Below the pieces are notes generated by a model. That model was not told where the DNA came from. It was given only the letters and a program-made list of their open reading frames with translations, and did no database searches. From the NCBI GenBank assembly GCA_022376465.1, contig JACDTU010000022.1, forward strand, positions 248,001 to 312,000: a DNA stretch of 64,000 bases, given 5' to 3'. This stretch comes from Cubamyces lactineus (taxonomy: Eukaryota > Basidiomycota > Agaricomycetes > Polyporales > Polyporaceae). Position numbers and translations under genes: made by a program. Positions 37,251-49,560 of this stretch are shown in pieces. Numbering within the stretch: position 1 is the first letter of the stretch; each line of letters opens with the position of its first letter.

Positions 37251-39498
37251 ATGCCCTCGCGCTTGCCGTCAAGCCACCTTCATGCTCATTGGGTCCTGAC
37301 TGTCTGCCCTAGTACTTCCTCCCCTCGTACTGTGATTCAAACTGCTCTCCGTGAAATCTTGCGCATAGAGTCTCCTCTTGTTGTGCAAGACTTTGTGCAT
37401 ACACTGCGTGTCTGCCGGGAATGTCGGCGCAGGTCTACAAGTTGCAGTCCGCGGGGCTTCTAGCAGCCAGGTCTGTCCCCAGTGTTTTTCGTGTGCTCGT
37501 AGACCGAACCGACGCCAGGTTTATCGATTAGAGCAGCGCTTTTCTACGCTTGCAGACGATATCTCATTCGCAACCTGTATCATGACCTCCAAGACCTCTC
37601 AGCCAAGGCTGCTTCGGACTCCGGTACACTTGTTACTGTCGTCTTCGATGCGGGAGACACTGAACTAGAAACCCTACCGACGTCGGCAACAAGTGCCACT
37701 AGCACATCATCCTCGACGCGTAAACGGCCGTTTCACTCCGCGCTGTCTCGTGCTCTATTCGCGCTATGTTTCTCTGAGACGTGTATGCTATTCCTGCTAC
37801 TCATCTTGCAAGCGCTAGACTTGTCTAGTCCGATGTCAGTCCTGTCCTTTGTACACTCGTGCACATTGGTCTCACCATCGAGTACTGCTCCAGCGTGCGG
37901 CTGATTCACTGGCGTATATCTTTGGCGATTTTGCTCGTGGCCATCGTTCTGGTTATCCCGCTTTCATACAGTATAGTCCTAAGCAATGGTTCAAACCCAC
38001 CAGGAGGTAAGCCAACGTGTATTATGTCGTTCTTGCCGTTCGCAATGTCATGTCTGCCAGTTTCTCCTGTAGGCCTAAGGGTCATCTCCCCTCGATTGGG
38101 GCTGTACTTGATTCCCAATGTACTGTTCCTCCTCGCCTTATCCTACATCCCAATTCCTGCAGGCATGCAAACGCATACCCTTTTGGCCTCCACGCTGTCT
38201 CGCTTGACTGTCGTCGGGACTGTATTTCTTGGCCTTTTGTCTGGTTTTGGTGCCATTGATACGGCTTGGGATTTCTTCCCTGTGCTGTCCCGAACATCCA
38301 GGTGCGCATCGAACGAGTTCTCAGACTGAACGATCGACCAGATCTTCGTTACAGACCAGATCCGACAGACGAAGAGGTTCGCACCGCCGAGTCTGGTTTG
38401 GAGCGAGTGCGAGAAGACCTTGTGCAGAGACGAAGGGATCTGCGAACACTCGAGGCCTCTAAGGTGGGACATTGAGGCTCATTAACTTGGGCGTGTTATG
38501 AATCTATGTTCTTCAGCAGCCGGACGCTCAGTCCAACTGGCTCTCTAGAACGGTCCTTAACTGGCCGCAGGGTAGCGGTAAGCGACACGGCTTTATAATC
38601 TACGTGTTCACAGGGTCGCCTACAATTCAACGTCTTCTACAGAATCATCGGCTTTGGCTCAAGAAATCAGCGGCTTGGAGGCTCTCGAGTACGAGATGTC
38701 GCGCAACTTGGAAGCACTCAAGCAGCGCCAAGCCCATGCGAAATTCTCAAATACATTAGCCGGACGTGTATTCAACTGGGGTGGACGGCTGTTCTCCCTA
38801 TACTGTGTCTATCGGATTGTCACGGTATGTGTTGCATTTACAAAACCAGTAGTCATTATCTAACCGCCAGCACACAGTCACTAGTGAATCTGGTCCTCCC
38901 ACGATCGCCTCCAGCGACACCCGGAGAGTCTGCGCCGACCAACGCAGATGTCATTAGCTTCGTACTTGCGTACTTGCTGTCACATCTACCCTTCGTACAG
39001 CTGCCGGCGGATAGGATTGCCGTCATATCCCGACAAATAAGCCTCGGCTTTGTGGGAGTCATCATCCTCAGCAGCATCCGAAGAGTGCTCCGTGGGGTAG
39101 CGAGGGTACGTATCTGTCGTACTATTCACGTCATTTCCGCTTCTGATGCGCCTGGGCAGCTCTTGCGAGTAACCAGCAGGTCGCTCGGCGCATCATTGAT
39201 GCTCCTTACGCTTGCACAAGTTATGGTATGCGTTCCGGACTGAATGAGCTGATAACTCGAATTTGACTCCGACTTTCTATTGCAGGGCATCTATCTGATG
39301 GCTACATTGATTCAACTACGTACATCGTTCCCTCCACCCCCCGCTCGTCCGGACGTAGAAACCGACGAAGGGACTGTCAACTTGTTCTCGACTCTACCCG
39401 AGTACCAATTCTTCGGCCCGCTGTTCGACGGGTCGTTCCTCTTGGCCGCTGCAGCGACTGGGGTAGTTCGGTGGCTCGGTGACCGAGTCCTAGGATAG
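37251..39498 (+). CDS. Golgi pH regulator / GPR89-type multi-pass membrane protein
   Basis: Member of the GPHR (GPR89, ABA_GPCR) family of polytopic Golgi/ER membrane proteins associated with anion conductance and Golgi acidification. Diagnostic blocks after splicing: RYLIRNLYHDLQDLS, ALSRALFALCFSETCMLFLL, VRLIHWRISLAILLVAIVLV, LSRLTVVGTVFLGLLSGFGA (the most typical stretch), the coiled-coil region EEVRTAESGLERVREDL, then LAGRVFNWGGRLFSLYCVYR, VISRQISLGFVGVIILSS and a final helix in LLAAAATGVVRWLG. Eight or more introns. The start is uncertain: ATG 37251 joins in frame through a 130-nt intron at 37351 to LFFVCSRYLIRN, and an upstream in-frame ATG at 37191 is possible. Family assignment is firm, 5' end tentative. 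Confidence 0.82.
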
Positions 39499-40292
39499 GT
39501 GGCCGGGAAGTAGGTCATCATCACGTTTGCCCGCATCTTGTATATTTGATTCCTTCTATAACGTGCGAATTCTCCCGCTTCTGTTCTGCTGCCCAGGCTC
39601 GGCGGAACCTGTAGCTGGACCACTGTTGGTTCCAGGTGAGTACATGAAATTCGGTTGTGTATCACGTTGGACGAAACAGTAGAATGGAAATATGTCCGAG
39701 GTGAGCGGCATATGATCATTATCTACACCTTCGATGACCGTCTAGGTTCACATTCGTTGATCGAGCAGGATTCTCGTAAAATTCACGACATGGTGACTCA
39801 AGCTGAGCAGATTTCCTCTCTGGAAAACGGAAACCGAGGCAGGTCTACCCAATGCGAGGCGTTGTCCCTTACGTCCTTGTGATCGGACCTGACGCTTTTG
39901 ACATTAAGCAGTCGCAAGCGCCCGTCAACAACAAAGTGCGAACGAGTCTAGATTCTGCGACTATTCGACGCACGCCATATTGCGCACCCCGCTTGGACCA
40001 TCGATAGGGTGCTTGAAGCTACCCGGTGGGCACCTGAACATCGTGCTTGGGGCAAGAACACGTCTGCGAGAAGCAACATCAACGGAGTTCTCTCTCCGGC
40101 TTTGGAGCGCCGCCTGGTGGTGCATTCACGGTGCCCCGCATATCTTATCCCAATGTCATGAAGTAGGCGTATTTAGGCCTAGGCAAGCTAACCGATGCAT
40201 CCACATTGGCGTGCGCCCGCTCCCCTCCATTCTCTGCACTGGCGATCTGCTCTCGTATCGTTTCCCCTAGAGCACCTGTTGTTCGATCTAGC
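39499..40292. other. intergenic region
   Basis: About 0.8 kb between two + strand genes, with short ORFs only. Nothing recognisable beyond flanking untranslated and promoter sequence. Confidence 0.55.
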
Positions 40293-42522
40293 ATGGATAC
40301 TCCAGAAAAAGTGCAAGCCGACAGCTCCGAGAAGCTCACAATCCCGGATTCGCCTGTCGAGCCACCATCGTTATCTTCCATCCCCTGCGTGGACGAAGCG
40401 CATAACAAGAATGTGATGACAGACGAGGACGTCCCGGACGGTGGCAGGGGTTGGATAGTCATCCTCGGGTGCTTCATCTTCTCCACTGCAACGGTGGGAT
40501 GGCCGTGCGTTCCTGTCTATACGTGAAATTTCCAGCAGCACCTAACATCAAGCGTTTTCAACTTCATCCGTGCTTAGTCTGGTGAGTGATATTCTCCAGC
40601 ACCAGTCTGCTGCAATCTCGGAACGTCACTCACTCACGATCTCTATTTGGTGTACTAGGCATGGGGCGTCACAGAAGAATACTTTAGGACACATATGTTC
40701 CCTGGTACCGCAGACTCGGTCTTGACAGCACTGGGTAGCCTCTCAAGTGTGGTGCGCTCCGCCGCTTCTTGTGGCTGTTGTGTTCGGTTGTCTGATTCTA
40801 CTCTGCAGATTATGACGCTCATCGGTATCGTAGCAGGGAAGCTCGCGGACCGCTAGTGAGTAACGGCCCCATAACTCTACAGTGTGTGGTTTGTGTGATC
40901 TAAATACATTGGTTAGCGGCTACAAGGTGAGTACAGTGTGCGACGCCATCGGGCGTTGGATCATACAGTATTGATCCATCATATACGACGAGAATAGCCA
41001 TTCTTGGCAGCAGGCGCGCTCCTGTGGATAGCCAGCATGCTCGCATCCGCATTTTGCACCACGATATGGCAGTTCTTCATCACGATGGTCAGTCATCATC
41101 AGCCCAGGCCGTTTTGACTGTCACCGTGCGTCGCAACGTTCGCTGACGTCGGCACATGCAGGGGCTGATGCAGGGAATCGCCGACGCGCTCATTTTCCCT
41201 GTTATTGTATGTCAATCATCTTGGCGTTGTGTGTTCCTGCGTTTTGAGTTGGATGGCCGCTGGCAGGTCGCCTTGCCAGCGCAGTGGTTCAAACGTTATC
41301 AAGGGTTCGCCACCGGTATCGTAGTAGCCGGGAGTTCCATAGGTGGGCGCCCTAATCCCAAACCTCTTTTCTCTCCCAGGTCATTCCACACAGTAGAGGA
41401 CGGCTGCTCATTACAGATTGTTGTGTGCGCAGGCGGCGCGATTGCTTCCCTCATCTACCGCGAGATGCTGTCCGCGGTTGGGCTGCGGAAATCCCTCGCC
41501 ATCTTCACCGCCATCGACGTCGTCTCGCTCGCCGCGGCCTATCTCATGATCGAAGAGCGACCCTCTCCCGGAAATGACGAGCGGCGGAAGGCCGACATCG
41601 TGTGGTTCGACGCGGAGTGCTTCAGAGACCCGGTTTTCTGGAGCGTCGCGGGCTGCTTCTTCTTTGTCGTCTTGTGAGTGTCGCACGTCAGGCTGTGTCC
41701 CTCGACGTGCAGGGCCGGGTGCTGATGCCAGGTGCATGCTTTCTCCTCGCGTTACGGCATATTGCCACGGCCGCGCGCCGTGTGCAGTGGCTACCTCGGC
41801 CCCGTGTTTCTCATCCCGACCTTCACGGCTGAGAAGGTGCCAAACTTGCGCGAGCTAGTACGTCCGCTCAATGGAGCGTGCTTGGGGGCGCGCGCGATGC
41901 ACCGTCGTTTCTGACTTGTCTTCCGCCGCCGTAGCTCGCCGCGCTCCCGTTGGTCGTGCTGAACTTGTCCGCAGCGCTCGGGCGGACGCTCGTTGGGTTC
42001 GCCGCGGACTTGTTTGGACCTGTCAATTCGCTTCTGGTCGCGATCACCCTGTCCGGGCTCACGCAGCTTGTCGTGTGGATGTTCGTCTCGACGTATGGTG
42101 GCATCGTGCGTTGGGTCCTACGTGCGCGAGTGTCCACTGACATTCACTCCTAGATGGTCTTTGCCGCTTTGTATGGCTTCTTCTGCGGGTGTTTCGTCTC
42201 ACTCGTCTCGGCCGTTGTAGTCCGTATATACGGGGCCGACAGGCTCGCCGGTCTGTCCGGCCTGCTCCTGTTGTTCAACACGCCTGGGTACGCCGCAGGT
42301 GCTCCGTTGGCGGGTGCGATCCTCGGCGCGACAGGCAACAACTGGCGAGTTGTCGCAGGCTATGGCGGCGCGGTACAGATCGTTGGAGCACTGTGTCTCG
42401 TCTACGGTACGTGTCCTTGGTGGCTCATCTGCCAAGCGCGTTATGAGTATGGCTCATGAATCACGATGCGGCTTGCTACAGCCCGGTTGAAACGGGAGCC
42501 TAGGGTTTTCGCCGCCTATTGA
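40293..42522 (+). CDS. MFS monocarboxylate transporter-type permease
   Basis: Twelve-helix permease of the monocarboxylate porter family in fungi. ATG 40293 opens a charged cytosolic N-terminus ending in the MCT signature DVPDGGRGWIVILGCFIFS in TM1. Further blocks across many short exons: WGVTEEYFRTH, SVLTALGSLSS, IMTLIGIVAGKLADR, LPAQWFKRYQGFATGIVVAG (typical loop 4-5), REMLSAVGLRKSLAIFTAID, LSAALGRTLVGFAADLFGP and GLSGLLLLFNTPGYAAGAPL. The last exon after the intron at about 42406 encodes ARLKREPRVFAAY and the stop at 42522. At least ten introns. The exact borders of the smallest exons between 40500 and 41280 are the least certain part. The family includes carboxylate, riboflavin and other solute carriers, so substrate is open. 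Confidence 0.85.
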
Positions 42523-43414
42523 GCCTTGACGACGAGCTTAACCGACAGACTCACCTCCCTCGTTGCTTCGGCCTCAAAAATGCTCATGGCGTCATTGAGC
42601 TAGAACCTCCTACCTGTCAACCAAGGTCTGCTTTGGTCTACGCTTTCACATTTCAGTCTCGGGTTTTACGTCTTCGTGCTGTTTTCCTAGGGTCTTGTAG
42701 ACGATTTTGATCATAGAAGTGGATAGAACGCTGTAGCTAACACCCTCAGAAATAAAAAAGGAGCCTCTCGAGGCCACAATGCGCTCAGCGTCGCCGCGCA
42801 TGCAACTACAAATTGCATCCGCGGCCTGATGATGGTCGCCGTTCCGCGTTTGGAGTTACCGACGGTTGAAACTTGAAAGTCCTCCGCTGCGTTGGCCGCT
42901 CCGCCAGGCTGCGCGGGTTGCTGGGGTTCAAAACGACACTGAGGGGCTTGTCGGGGCAGGATTTTTGCAAGCCGCGTGTGATGTTCCGAACAGTCTTGTT
43001 TATGAGTCCGGGACATACGGGCGTGCGCGTAGACGCTGGTGCCTGATGGTGTGTTTGGCGAAACAAGCGACGGTCCCGCGACATGCGCGTCGGTGGCGTC
43101 GCTTTATGCTCTCTCCGTCCACTCGGCCGCCCACACCGTCCTGGTCCTGTGCTGCTCAGGCTGCGACGGGCGCACAGAGCGCGCTGCTGCGTCCAATTTG
43201 TCGGCGACTATTATTTCCATACGCAGCCTAGTCGAATGCGGTAGAGGGGCCGCCGCGATTAGGGCGTGAGAGCGACGGACAACGTTCCTCATCAACTTTG
43301 CTCGGCCGTTTCCCGGTCGCAGATCTTCTATAAGCCCGCCCATACCCACCCAATCTCAGGCTCTCGTCTTCCGTCTTCGCTCCCTGCTGTCCAATCTCTG
43401 AGCTTGTCGCTGCC
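42523..43414. other. intergenic region upstream of the G-alpha gene
   Basis: About 0.9 kb with no supported ORF. A CT-rich leader precedes ATG 43415. This is presumed promoter and untranslated sequence. Confidence 0.55.
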
Positions 43415-45853
43415 ATGGGAGTCGGACGCCCCGTCGACGAGGACCCCCTCTCGCGCCTACTTGCTCCCCCGCCGAACGAGACCGCAGAGGAAAGGGAGAT
43501 ACGTCTCAGGCTCGAGGCAGAGGCCCGCATGCGAAGCGAGCGGATCGACGACCAGCTCAGAGCAGAGAAGGCCGCGCTCAAGAAGAACAGACCCGTTAAA
43601 GTTCTGCTCCTCGGCCAGAGTGAGAGCGGTGCGTCCCAGTCCTCTGTCGCGGATGTATTCCACACATTCAACCGCCTTGCATACCCACAGGGAAATCCAC
43701 CACTTTGAAAAGTGAGTCCTTGTCGTGTGCACGGAATTCTGCTCAGGCCCCCTCTGGAGCTATCGCTCGAGCCGCATGAATCGATCCCAAGCCATCCTGT
43801 TTCCTCGCTATTGTGTGAAGTGGGGGTTGCCCATGACTCCCTCTATTGCAACGGGACGACTCTGCTCTGGCTCTCAATCCCCTGATCGTATACTACTGCC
43901 GACGGCCGGGCAGACACCAAGCAGATCATCCGTTCCTGCTCCAGACCTTTGAGGGTGGTACAAGCCCGCCCATCATTCCAATGTGTTTCGCGGACTGTCA
44001 GCGACGAGCCTCGTCGACATCCCCTATGCGGCATCTCCAGGTTCTCTTCTATGGAAGGCACGATGCATGACTGCTCTTCTTGCCATGATAGATGAATACG
44101 CTTCGCCGTCCCCATGGTTGTTCGGCCGCATCCACGCCCGAGTTCCCCGGCCCCAGATCCAGGCGATTGTGCTAAAACGTTCGATGCAAACTGACATGTT
44201 ACGTTTCTGCAGATTTCCAGTTAACGTACTGCCAAGATCAATGGGAAGCCGAGCGTGCGTCATGGCGAATGGTCATCCAGCTCAACCTCGTCCGGGGCAT
44301 CAACACCATCCTCGACCTCCTCGCCGAGGAGATGGCTGGCGGGCCGGCCCCTGCTGTAGGCGGCGACTCCGATGTCAGTGACGACGAAGGCGGGTATGCC
44401 CCGCGCTCCGGCAGCATGCTCCACTTTACAGGGAAACACCGGCTGCTGAAGCTGCGGCTGGCACCGCTGCGGACGGTCCAGCGCGACCTCGAGATGCGTA
44501 TTGGTATCCAGGCTGGCGGAGATGTGACCGACGTGATCTCGTCGCCGCCTGGTTCACCTGTGCTCGGGGCCCGTGAGCGACGACCACAGGAATTCTTTGT
44601 CCGTTCCGCAACGAGCTGGAAGCAGACGCTCCATTCGAGGATGCCGAGCGATGGGACGGGCAATGGGACGCGGTATCAAGATGCTCAGGTGCGCGAGACG
44701 GCGGACATCATCGCCGGATGTGCGGAAGACATGAAGGCCATTTGGGAGGACCCTACGGTGCGCGATATGTTGATCCGCAAAGGCATTCGTATGGAGACGA
44801 CGCCTGGATTGTGCGTGTCCGCTTGTATTCCTTTCTTGCTGCGAGTGCCCGGAAGCTGACCGTACCGGTTGCGGAACAGCTTCTTGAACGACATCGACAG
44901 GATCGCAGTGCGGGATTATGAACCAACTGATGACGATGTCGTACGTGCGCGGCTGCGGACGCTCGGAGTGCAAGAACATCGGATCAGGTTCAACAAGGGT
45001 GGGTGCGAGCCTTTTGCAGACTGTATGCGAGTTAACGCCGCTTGGCAGGTCCTGCGGCCGGGTCGGAGTGGTGCATCTACGATGTCGGAGGATCGCGGAC
45101 ACAGGTATACACCATTTATCATGGTTACTCGGGTACACTCTGACCATGAATTGTAGCGCATTGCCTGGTACCCGTACTTTGACGACTGCGATGCGATCAT
45201 CTTTCTTGCTCCAGTGAGCTGCTTTGACGAGCGGCTGGCAGAGGACAGGAGGGTGAATCGTCTCGAAGACAGCTACATGCTCTGGAAGGCGGTCGTATCT
45301 TCGAAGCTTCTCGCGAAGACGTCCATCATCCTGTTCTTGAACAAGCGCGATCTGCTCGAACAGAAACTCCGCAGTGGGGTGCTCATTCGAGATTACGTGC
45401 ACAGTTATGGCGACCGGCCGAATGAAGTCGAGCATGCAATCAAGTGTAAGTTGGATAGCGGCCTTGGGTGGTGCGCGGGCTGGTTCTGACATGCGCTTGA
45501 TTACTCCAGACTTCCAGCAACACTTCAAGGACATCCTGCGGAAGAACTCGCCTGAACAGCGGCCGTTCAGAGCACACATTACGTCCGTCGTGGTAAGCCC
45601 AAGATCCCCTACTGCTCTCTCTTAGCTTTCCGCTGATGTCACCAATCATCTGCAGGACACAAAAGCTACTGCTGTGACTCTTTCAGTTGGTGAGTACCTG
45701 TTTGCTTCCGGTTTTCGGCCATTGTCCATGCCCTGCCATTTCGACACGTGCCGTCCGCTGTCGCGTGCGACATGACATTCGTTGACACGCCGCGTCCTCA
45801 CAGTCGAAGAAGGCATCCTCCGGGACCATCTCCAGCGTGCAGACTTGCTCTAG
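43415..45853 (+). CDS. divergent heterotrimeric G-protein alpha subunit
   Basis: GTP-binding alpha subunit of the Agaricomycete-type divergent class. ATG 43415 (MGVGRPVDEDPLS) leads to the P-loop LLLGQSESGKSTTLK, which is interrupted by introns. A 501-nt intron (43712-44212) precedes the helical domain, which starts NFQLTYCQDQWEAERASW and carries a long acidic/Gly/Ser insertion (DSDVSDDEGGYAP). Switch region: ARLRTLGVQEHRI. G3 reads YDVGGSRTQR instead of DVGGQR. G4 is FLNKRDLL. The G5-like region is SVVDTKAT. The C-terminus is LRDHLQRADLL. The N-terminal Gly2 lacks the Ser/Thr at position 6 favoured for myristoylation, and no nearby Cys for palmitoylation is seen. The Gln-to-Ser change removes the residue that normally activates water for GTP hydrolysis, so slow intrinsic hydrolysis is plausible. 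Role probably in signalling; partner receptors unknown. Confidence 0.88.
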
Positions 45854-47297
45854 ACACCGTGGTCAACTACGCCCATACCACCACCCATCTCCCCTTCTTG
45901 CTACGTCCCCCGCCGTCCAAGTGCCATTTCCGTCGCCGCCACGTGTGTCTCGTCGAATAGCGGTTGCTAGCCTGTCGTAGCGGTCTCACGGCTTCCTTCC
46001 CCACCTCCTGATGTCCCTTGAACGTGCTTTTGTTGACCATTGCCACTTTTCTTCCCTTGGCTCCAGTCCAGGATGGCATCTTCGTTAGGAACCTGAAGAG
46101 TTCCGACTTAACGTAATCTCCCCCCTGCCCTGTTCCATCTGCTGATATCTCGGATCGCGACCGCTCATGTAACATATTAACTTCGCGGTGAGTACGGGAA
46201 CGTCATTTCGTCTTCGGAGCCATGCCTCTAACGTACACGCACACGTAGATCTATTCCCATCTACCCGCTGCGTGCGGCCGTGTAGTCGTAGATCCCTTAT
46301 TCACTTCTCGCGCTTTCTCTCTCTCCAACGCCTCCCGTGCGCCCGTATATCCCCCCGACTGCAGACCCCCTTGCGCTTCCCGTTTGACCCTGCCGCGTTA
46401 TTCCCCTTCGACCTTCGTTCGCCGCTGTAAACGTATGTTGTACTTAAGGCTCGTCTTGGAGGCCATGGCTGACCGACTTCCGGACTCGTGTGTCGCGACT
46501 ATTTAGTCTTTATGCTAGATGTTGTATTAATATTTCACCATCGCCAGAGTAAACCAGCGTCCATAACCTCCCCTCTCCGCTGCAGATGTGGGCATGTACA
46601 TGTGCATCGACATCATGATCGGCCGCATGGTTTCTCAGACATCGTCTTCGCAGACAGCCCTCTTTTCGAATTCTGGCCGCGATGCTACAGCTGAAACGTA
46701 ACGCGTGTAAATTGCAGGTCGTTCTGGAGTTAATGTAGGTTTTATAGCGGGGTAGAACGCTGCTGCGGCCCCGACGTCTACGGGGCCCGGGTGCTATGGG
46801 GTGAGCGTGGAAGTGGACCGGATTCGAAATGCAAGTCGATCAGCTTCGGATTCGAGCAGCTGGCGGGCGATGGGAGACACACCCGTCCCATCATGATCCA
46901 AACTTCCGACAAGCTCAAGCTCCAGGGCGGTGGTGATAACAATAGAAGCGGACATCGCTGGCCAGAGGGCGGAGAGGCGTACAAATACATATAGATATTC
47001 GTACAATCGCGAGCGAACCCCTGTCCACACACACAAGAACCTACTTACGACACGACGAGAGGGAGAAGAGCGAATAGGGAAGTTGGCACGGAGGGAGGAG
47101 GGAAGAGGAGGAGGAGGAAGGTATACTACATCGCCATTCCCGCGAGGGCGGGAGCTGACGGGGTCGCGGGAGGCGGAAATTAAGGCAGCTAGAAGGAGGG
47201 AACGGGGAAAGGAAGTGCATAAGTGATGATGTTAACGGGAAGAAGACGGGCGGGAGGTGATTGCGTCAGGTCATCCTATAACGCAGTCCCGGGCTGC
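45854..47297. other. convergent intergenic region, 1.4 kb
   Basis: Lies between the 3' ends of the G-alpha gene (+) and the bHLH gene (-). Around 47030-47220 the + strand is highly purine-rich, like the 3' flank of the GATA gene. No RNA gene or transposon end recognised. Confidence 0.55.
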
Positions 47298-48917
47298 CTA
47301 TTCGACTCGAGGGCGCTTGGCTGCCGCTTCAGGACCCTCGCCCGCTGCTGCCTGTCCGTCTGCTGGCTGTTCGGAGTCTCCCTCCTCGCGCTCGCGCTTT
47401 CCGTTCTCCTTCGCTCCTGGTCCTGGCGCTGGGGCAGACGGCGCGGGGTTAGCACCACCCTTCGCGGCGGCACCTGCTCCATGTCCTCTCAGGAGCTCAA
47501 GCTCCTGTTCAGCGCGAGCGCGGGCGGCGCGCTCCTCGTCCCAAAGGCGACGCATCTCCTCGAGCTGCGCCTGGAGGTCGCCCATGGCCTGGTCCATGAG
47601 CAGCTTCTCTAGCGTCCACTTCTCAATGTTGCGCGCCTCGTTCTCCTTGAGGTGGTGGATGTACTGCACCGCGCGGCTGAGGATCGCACCCTTGGCCTTC
47701 TCGCCGGATCCGTTCGGGACGATACGCCCGAGCTCGTTAATCCCCTCGTTGATGTTCCCGCGCCGCCGGCGCTCGACCTCTTTCTGTGGGACAGGGTTTG
47801 GCGAGCGTGAGTTTGGAGTCTATTGCATGGGGTGGGAGGGGATCGACGTACGTGGTTATCTTTCCGGATCCGCGCCCATTCATCGTTTGTCATCGTAGCG
47901 CTGCGCCCTCCACGCCGGCCCGAGGACTTCGAAGTAGGCGCGGACCTGTCGGCATCGCCTGAGCTACCCTCTGCAGGCGATGGGCTTGTTTGCGGGCCCC
48001 CAGCACCGTCTTGCGAGTCGGATGGTGGCCGTACGTCTGCTGGTGGTGGTGCTTGAGGAGCATTGGCCTGGAGGGCAGATGCGACGGCGGATAGTTGGCC
48101 GAGGTTGGGCGGTCCGCGGGGATGTGATGATGGACCAGGTTCGCTCGTCATGCCGTTGTGTTGCATGGGTGGCTGGTGAGGGTGGACGCCATGTGCGGCG
48201 AACTGATTTGGATGGGTTTGCGGCAGGTGTTGTTGCATCATCGCAGTCTGCGATAGATTAGACAGGGCCTCAGCGGCAGCCGAGTCCTTCAAGTCGCCCT
48301 GTGTAATAGGAGTATACGATAAGCATTGTGCTGCTGAACATCCTCAACGCCAACGATCCCGATCGCGCTGCACACATCACGCTACATCAACCTCGCAGGA
48401 GATGTGGGGGACGCCGACGCCAAGTTTAGCGCAGAAGGCACATGGGTACCCGATCGGTGGGCGATCCCTGGTTATAGTTTTTGCTGCAGAAAGGCAGGAT
48501 GATGCAAAGGTAGACATAGAAGCGCATCGTGCTGCCGCTTCCCTGGGCTATCATTCTCGACGAATGCATACGAGCACGCGCATGTCGCGGTCACCACCCC
48601 GAACGTGACTGATGCGTGCGATCACGTGTGGGGCGCGCGCGACGCAACCGAGCGCGATAGGTTTCATTGCAATGCGCTCCGCGCGAGGGCGCGATGGGAC
48701 ATCGTCAACGCTGCACACTCACCCTGTTGAGGAACTCGGGAATGTGCTTCAGGAGGTTCATGATCTGGTCGTGGGGCATGCCGGGGATGAGGCCCGCGGG
48801 GATGGTCGGCTGCGAGGCATTTGGGGGAGGTTGAGGTGCAGTCGGCTGCTGGTTGGCGGCCGACGCAGGCGGGGCATGGGCGAGGGCGGGGTCGTGAGCG
48901 GGCTGTGCGGAGGCCAT
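47298..48917 (-). CDS. Cbf1-like bHLH transcription factor
   Basis: Basic helix-loop-helix regulator. ATG 48917 begins a Pro/Ala/Gln-rich N-terminus (MASAQPAHDPALAHAPPA), with LIPGMPHDQIMNLLKHIPEF before a first intron of about 420 nt. The second exon is Gln/His/Pro-rich and ends in the linker MTNDEWARIRKDN. The third exon carries the bHLH: HKEVERRRRGNINEGINEL (basic region with the His-Glu-Arg recognition pattern of CACGTG binders) and helix 2 KGAILSRAVQYIHHLKENE. A leucine-zipper-like coiled coil follows (LEKLLMDQAMGDLQAQLEEM). The C-terminus is Ala/Gly/Pro-rich and ends AAKRPRVE, a candidate nuclear signal. This layout fits Cbf1-type factors, which control methionine biosynthesis and bind centromere elements in yeasts. 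Three CACGTG sites lie in its own intron and promoter. Confidence 0.87.
48623..48628. promoter_or_regulatory. CACGTG E-box in intron 1 of the bHLH gene
   Basis: Palindromic CACGTG, the consensus site of Cbf1-type bHLH factors, within the first intron of the gene that encodes such a factor. Binding is inference. Confidence 0.45.
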
Positions 48918-49156
48918 GGTCCGGTCAGGTCGTACTCAGGGTCTTGGGCGATATCGGCGGTACGGTTGGTGCCTTGCAGTTCAAAGTCAATATCGGGAGA
49001 CCACCACAGGTCAGGTATTCTGTCCTATTCGTTGCGCCCGACAGCGACCAGAGGTGGTTGCTCGCTGCGCTGCACGGCGAGCTCGAGGGGACAATTGCGG
49101 GGGGAGGCGAAGCGATCACGGGGGGCAGAAACGAGGTCACGTCCCGGTCACGAGGA

Positions 49157-49167
49157 CGTATATATAC
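49157..49167 (-). promoter_or_regulatory. TATA-like element of the bHLH gene
   Basis: The stretch gtatatatac lies about 240 nt upstream of the ATG at 48917, immediately beside the CACGTG boxes at 49172 and 49225. A plausible core promoter. Confidence 0.45.
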
Positions 49168-49171
49168 TCTG

Positions 49172-49230
49172 CACGTGAGAACATGGGAAAAACACGTCAA
49201 AATAGCGCGCAAACACGACCACAACACGTG
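49172..49230. promoter_or_regulatory. paired CACGTG E-boxes upstream of the bHLH gene
   Basis: Two perfect CACGTG hexamers at 49172-49177 and 49225-49230, 53 bp apart start to start and just upstream of the TATA-like element. They match the expected binding site of the encoded protein, suggesting autoregulation. Confidence 0.5.
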
Positions 49231-49536
49231 CACGGGCCACCTGCGTCCCTTGCCCTCTGCCACAACGTCCTCCAATACATACCAGCCTCCGCGCAAGTCC
49301 TAGACGTAGCTTGCGAGAGGATGCAGTCCGTGTGTGTGGGTGCACAGTTGTGCGGTAGATGAGCTTCGCAAGGTGCGCAGCAAGTTTGCAGATTCTGGTG
49401 GCAGGCACCCTCTTTCGATGAGCCACTTCCGCAGTCGACACTGGGGGCATTTACACATTGCTGGACGCAGGGAAGCGAGGTGTTGGTGAGCGCGATATTC
49501 ACTGCCGTGTTCACTTACCTGCACCAGCTGCAGCGA

Positions 49537-49560
49537 TAGGGCAGGGGGAAGCAGGTCAGG
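49537..49560 (+). repeat. left terminal inverted repeat of the hAT MITE
   Basis: 24 bp starting TAGGGCAGGGGGAA. Pairs with 50162-50185 with one mismatch. Confidence 0.88.

Noticed and set aside
37378..37668. ORF starting at 37378 as the Golgi pH regulator N-terminus
   Set aside because: Its residues do not resemble the family; joining ATG 37251 through the intron at 37351 gives the expected LFFVCSRYLIRN sequence instead.
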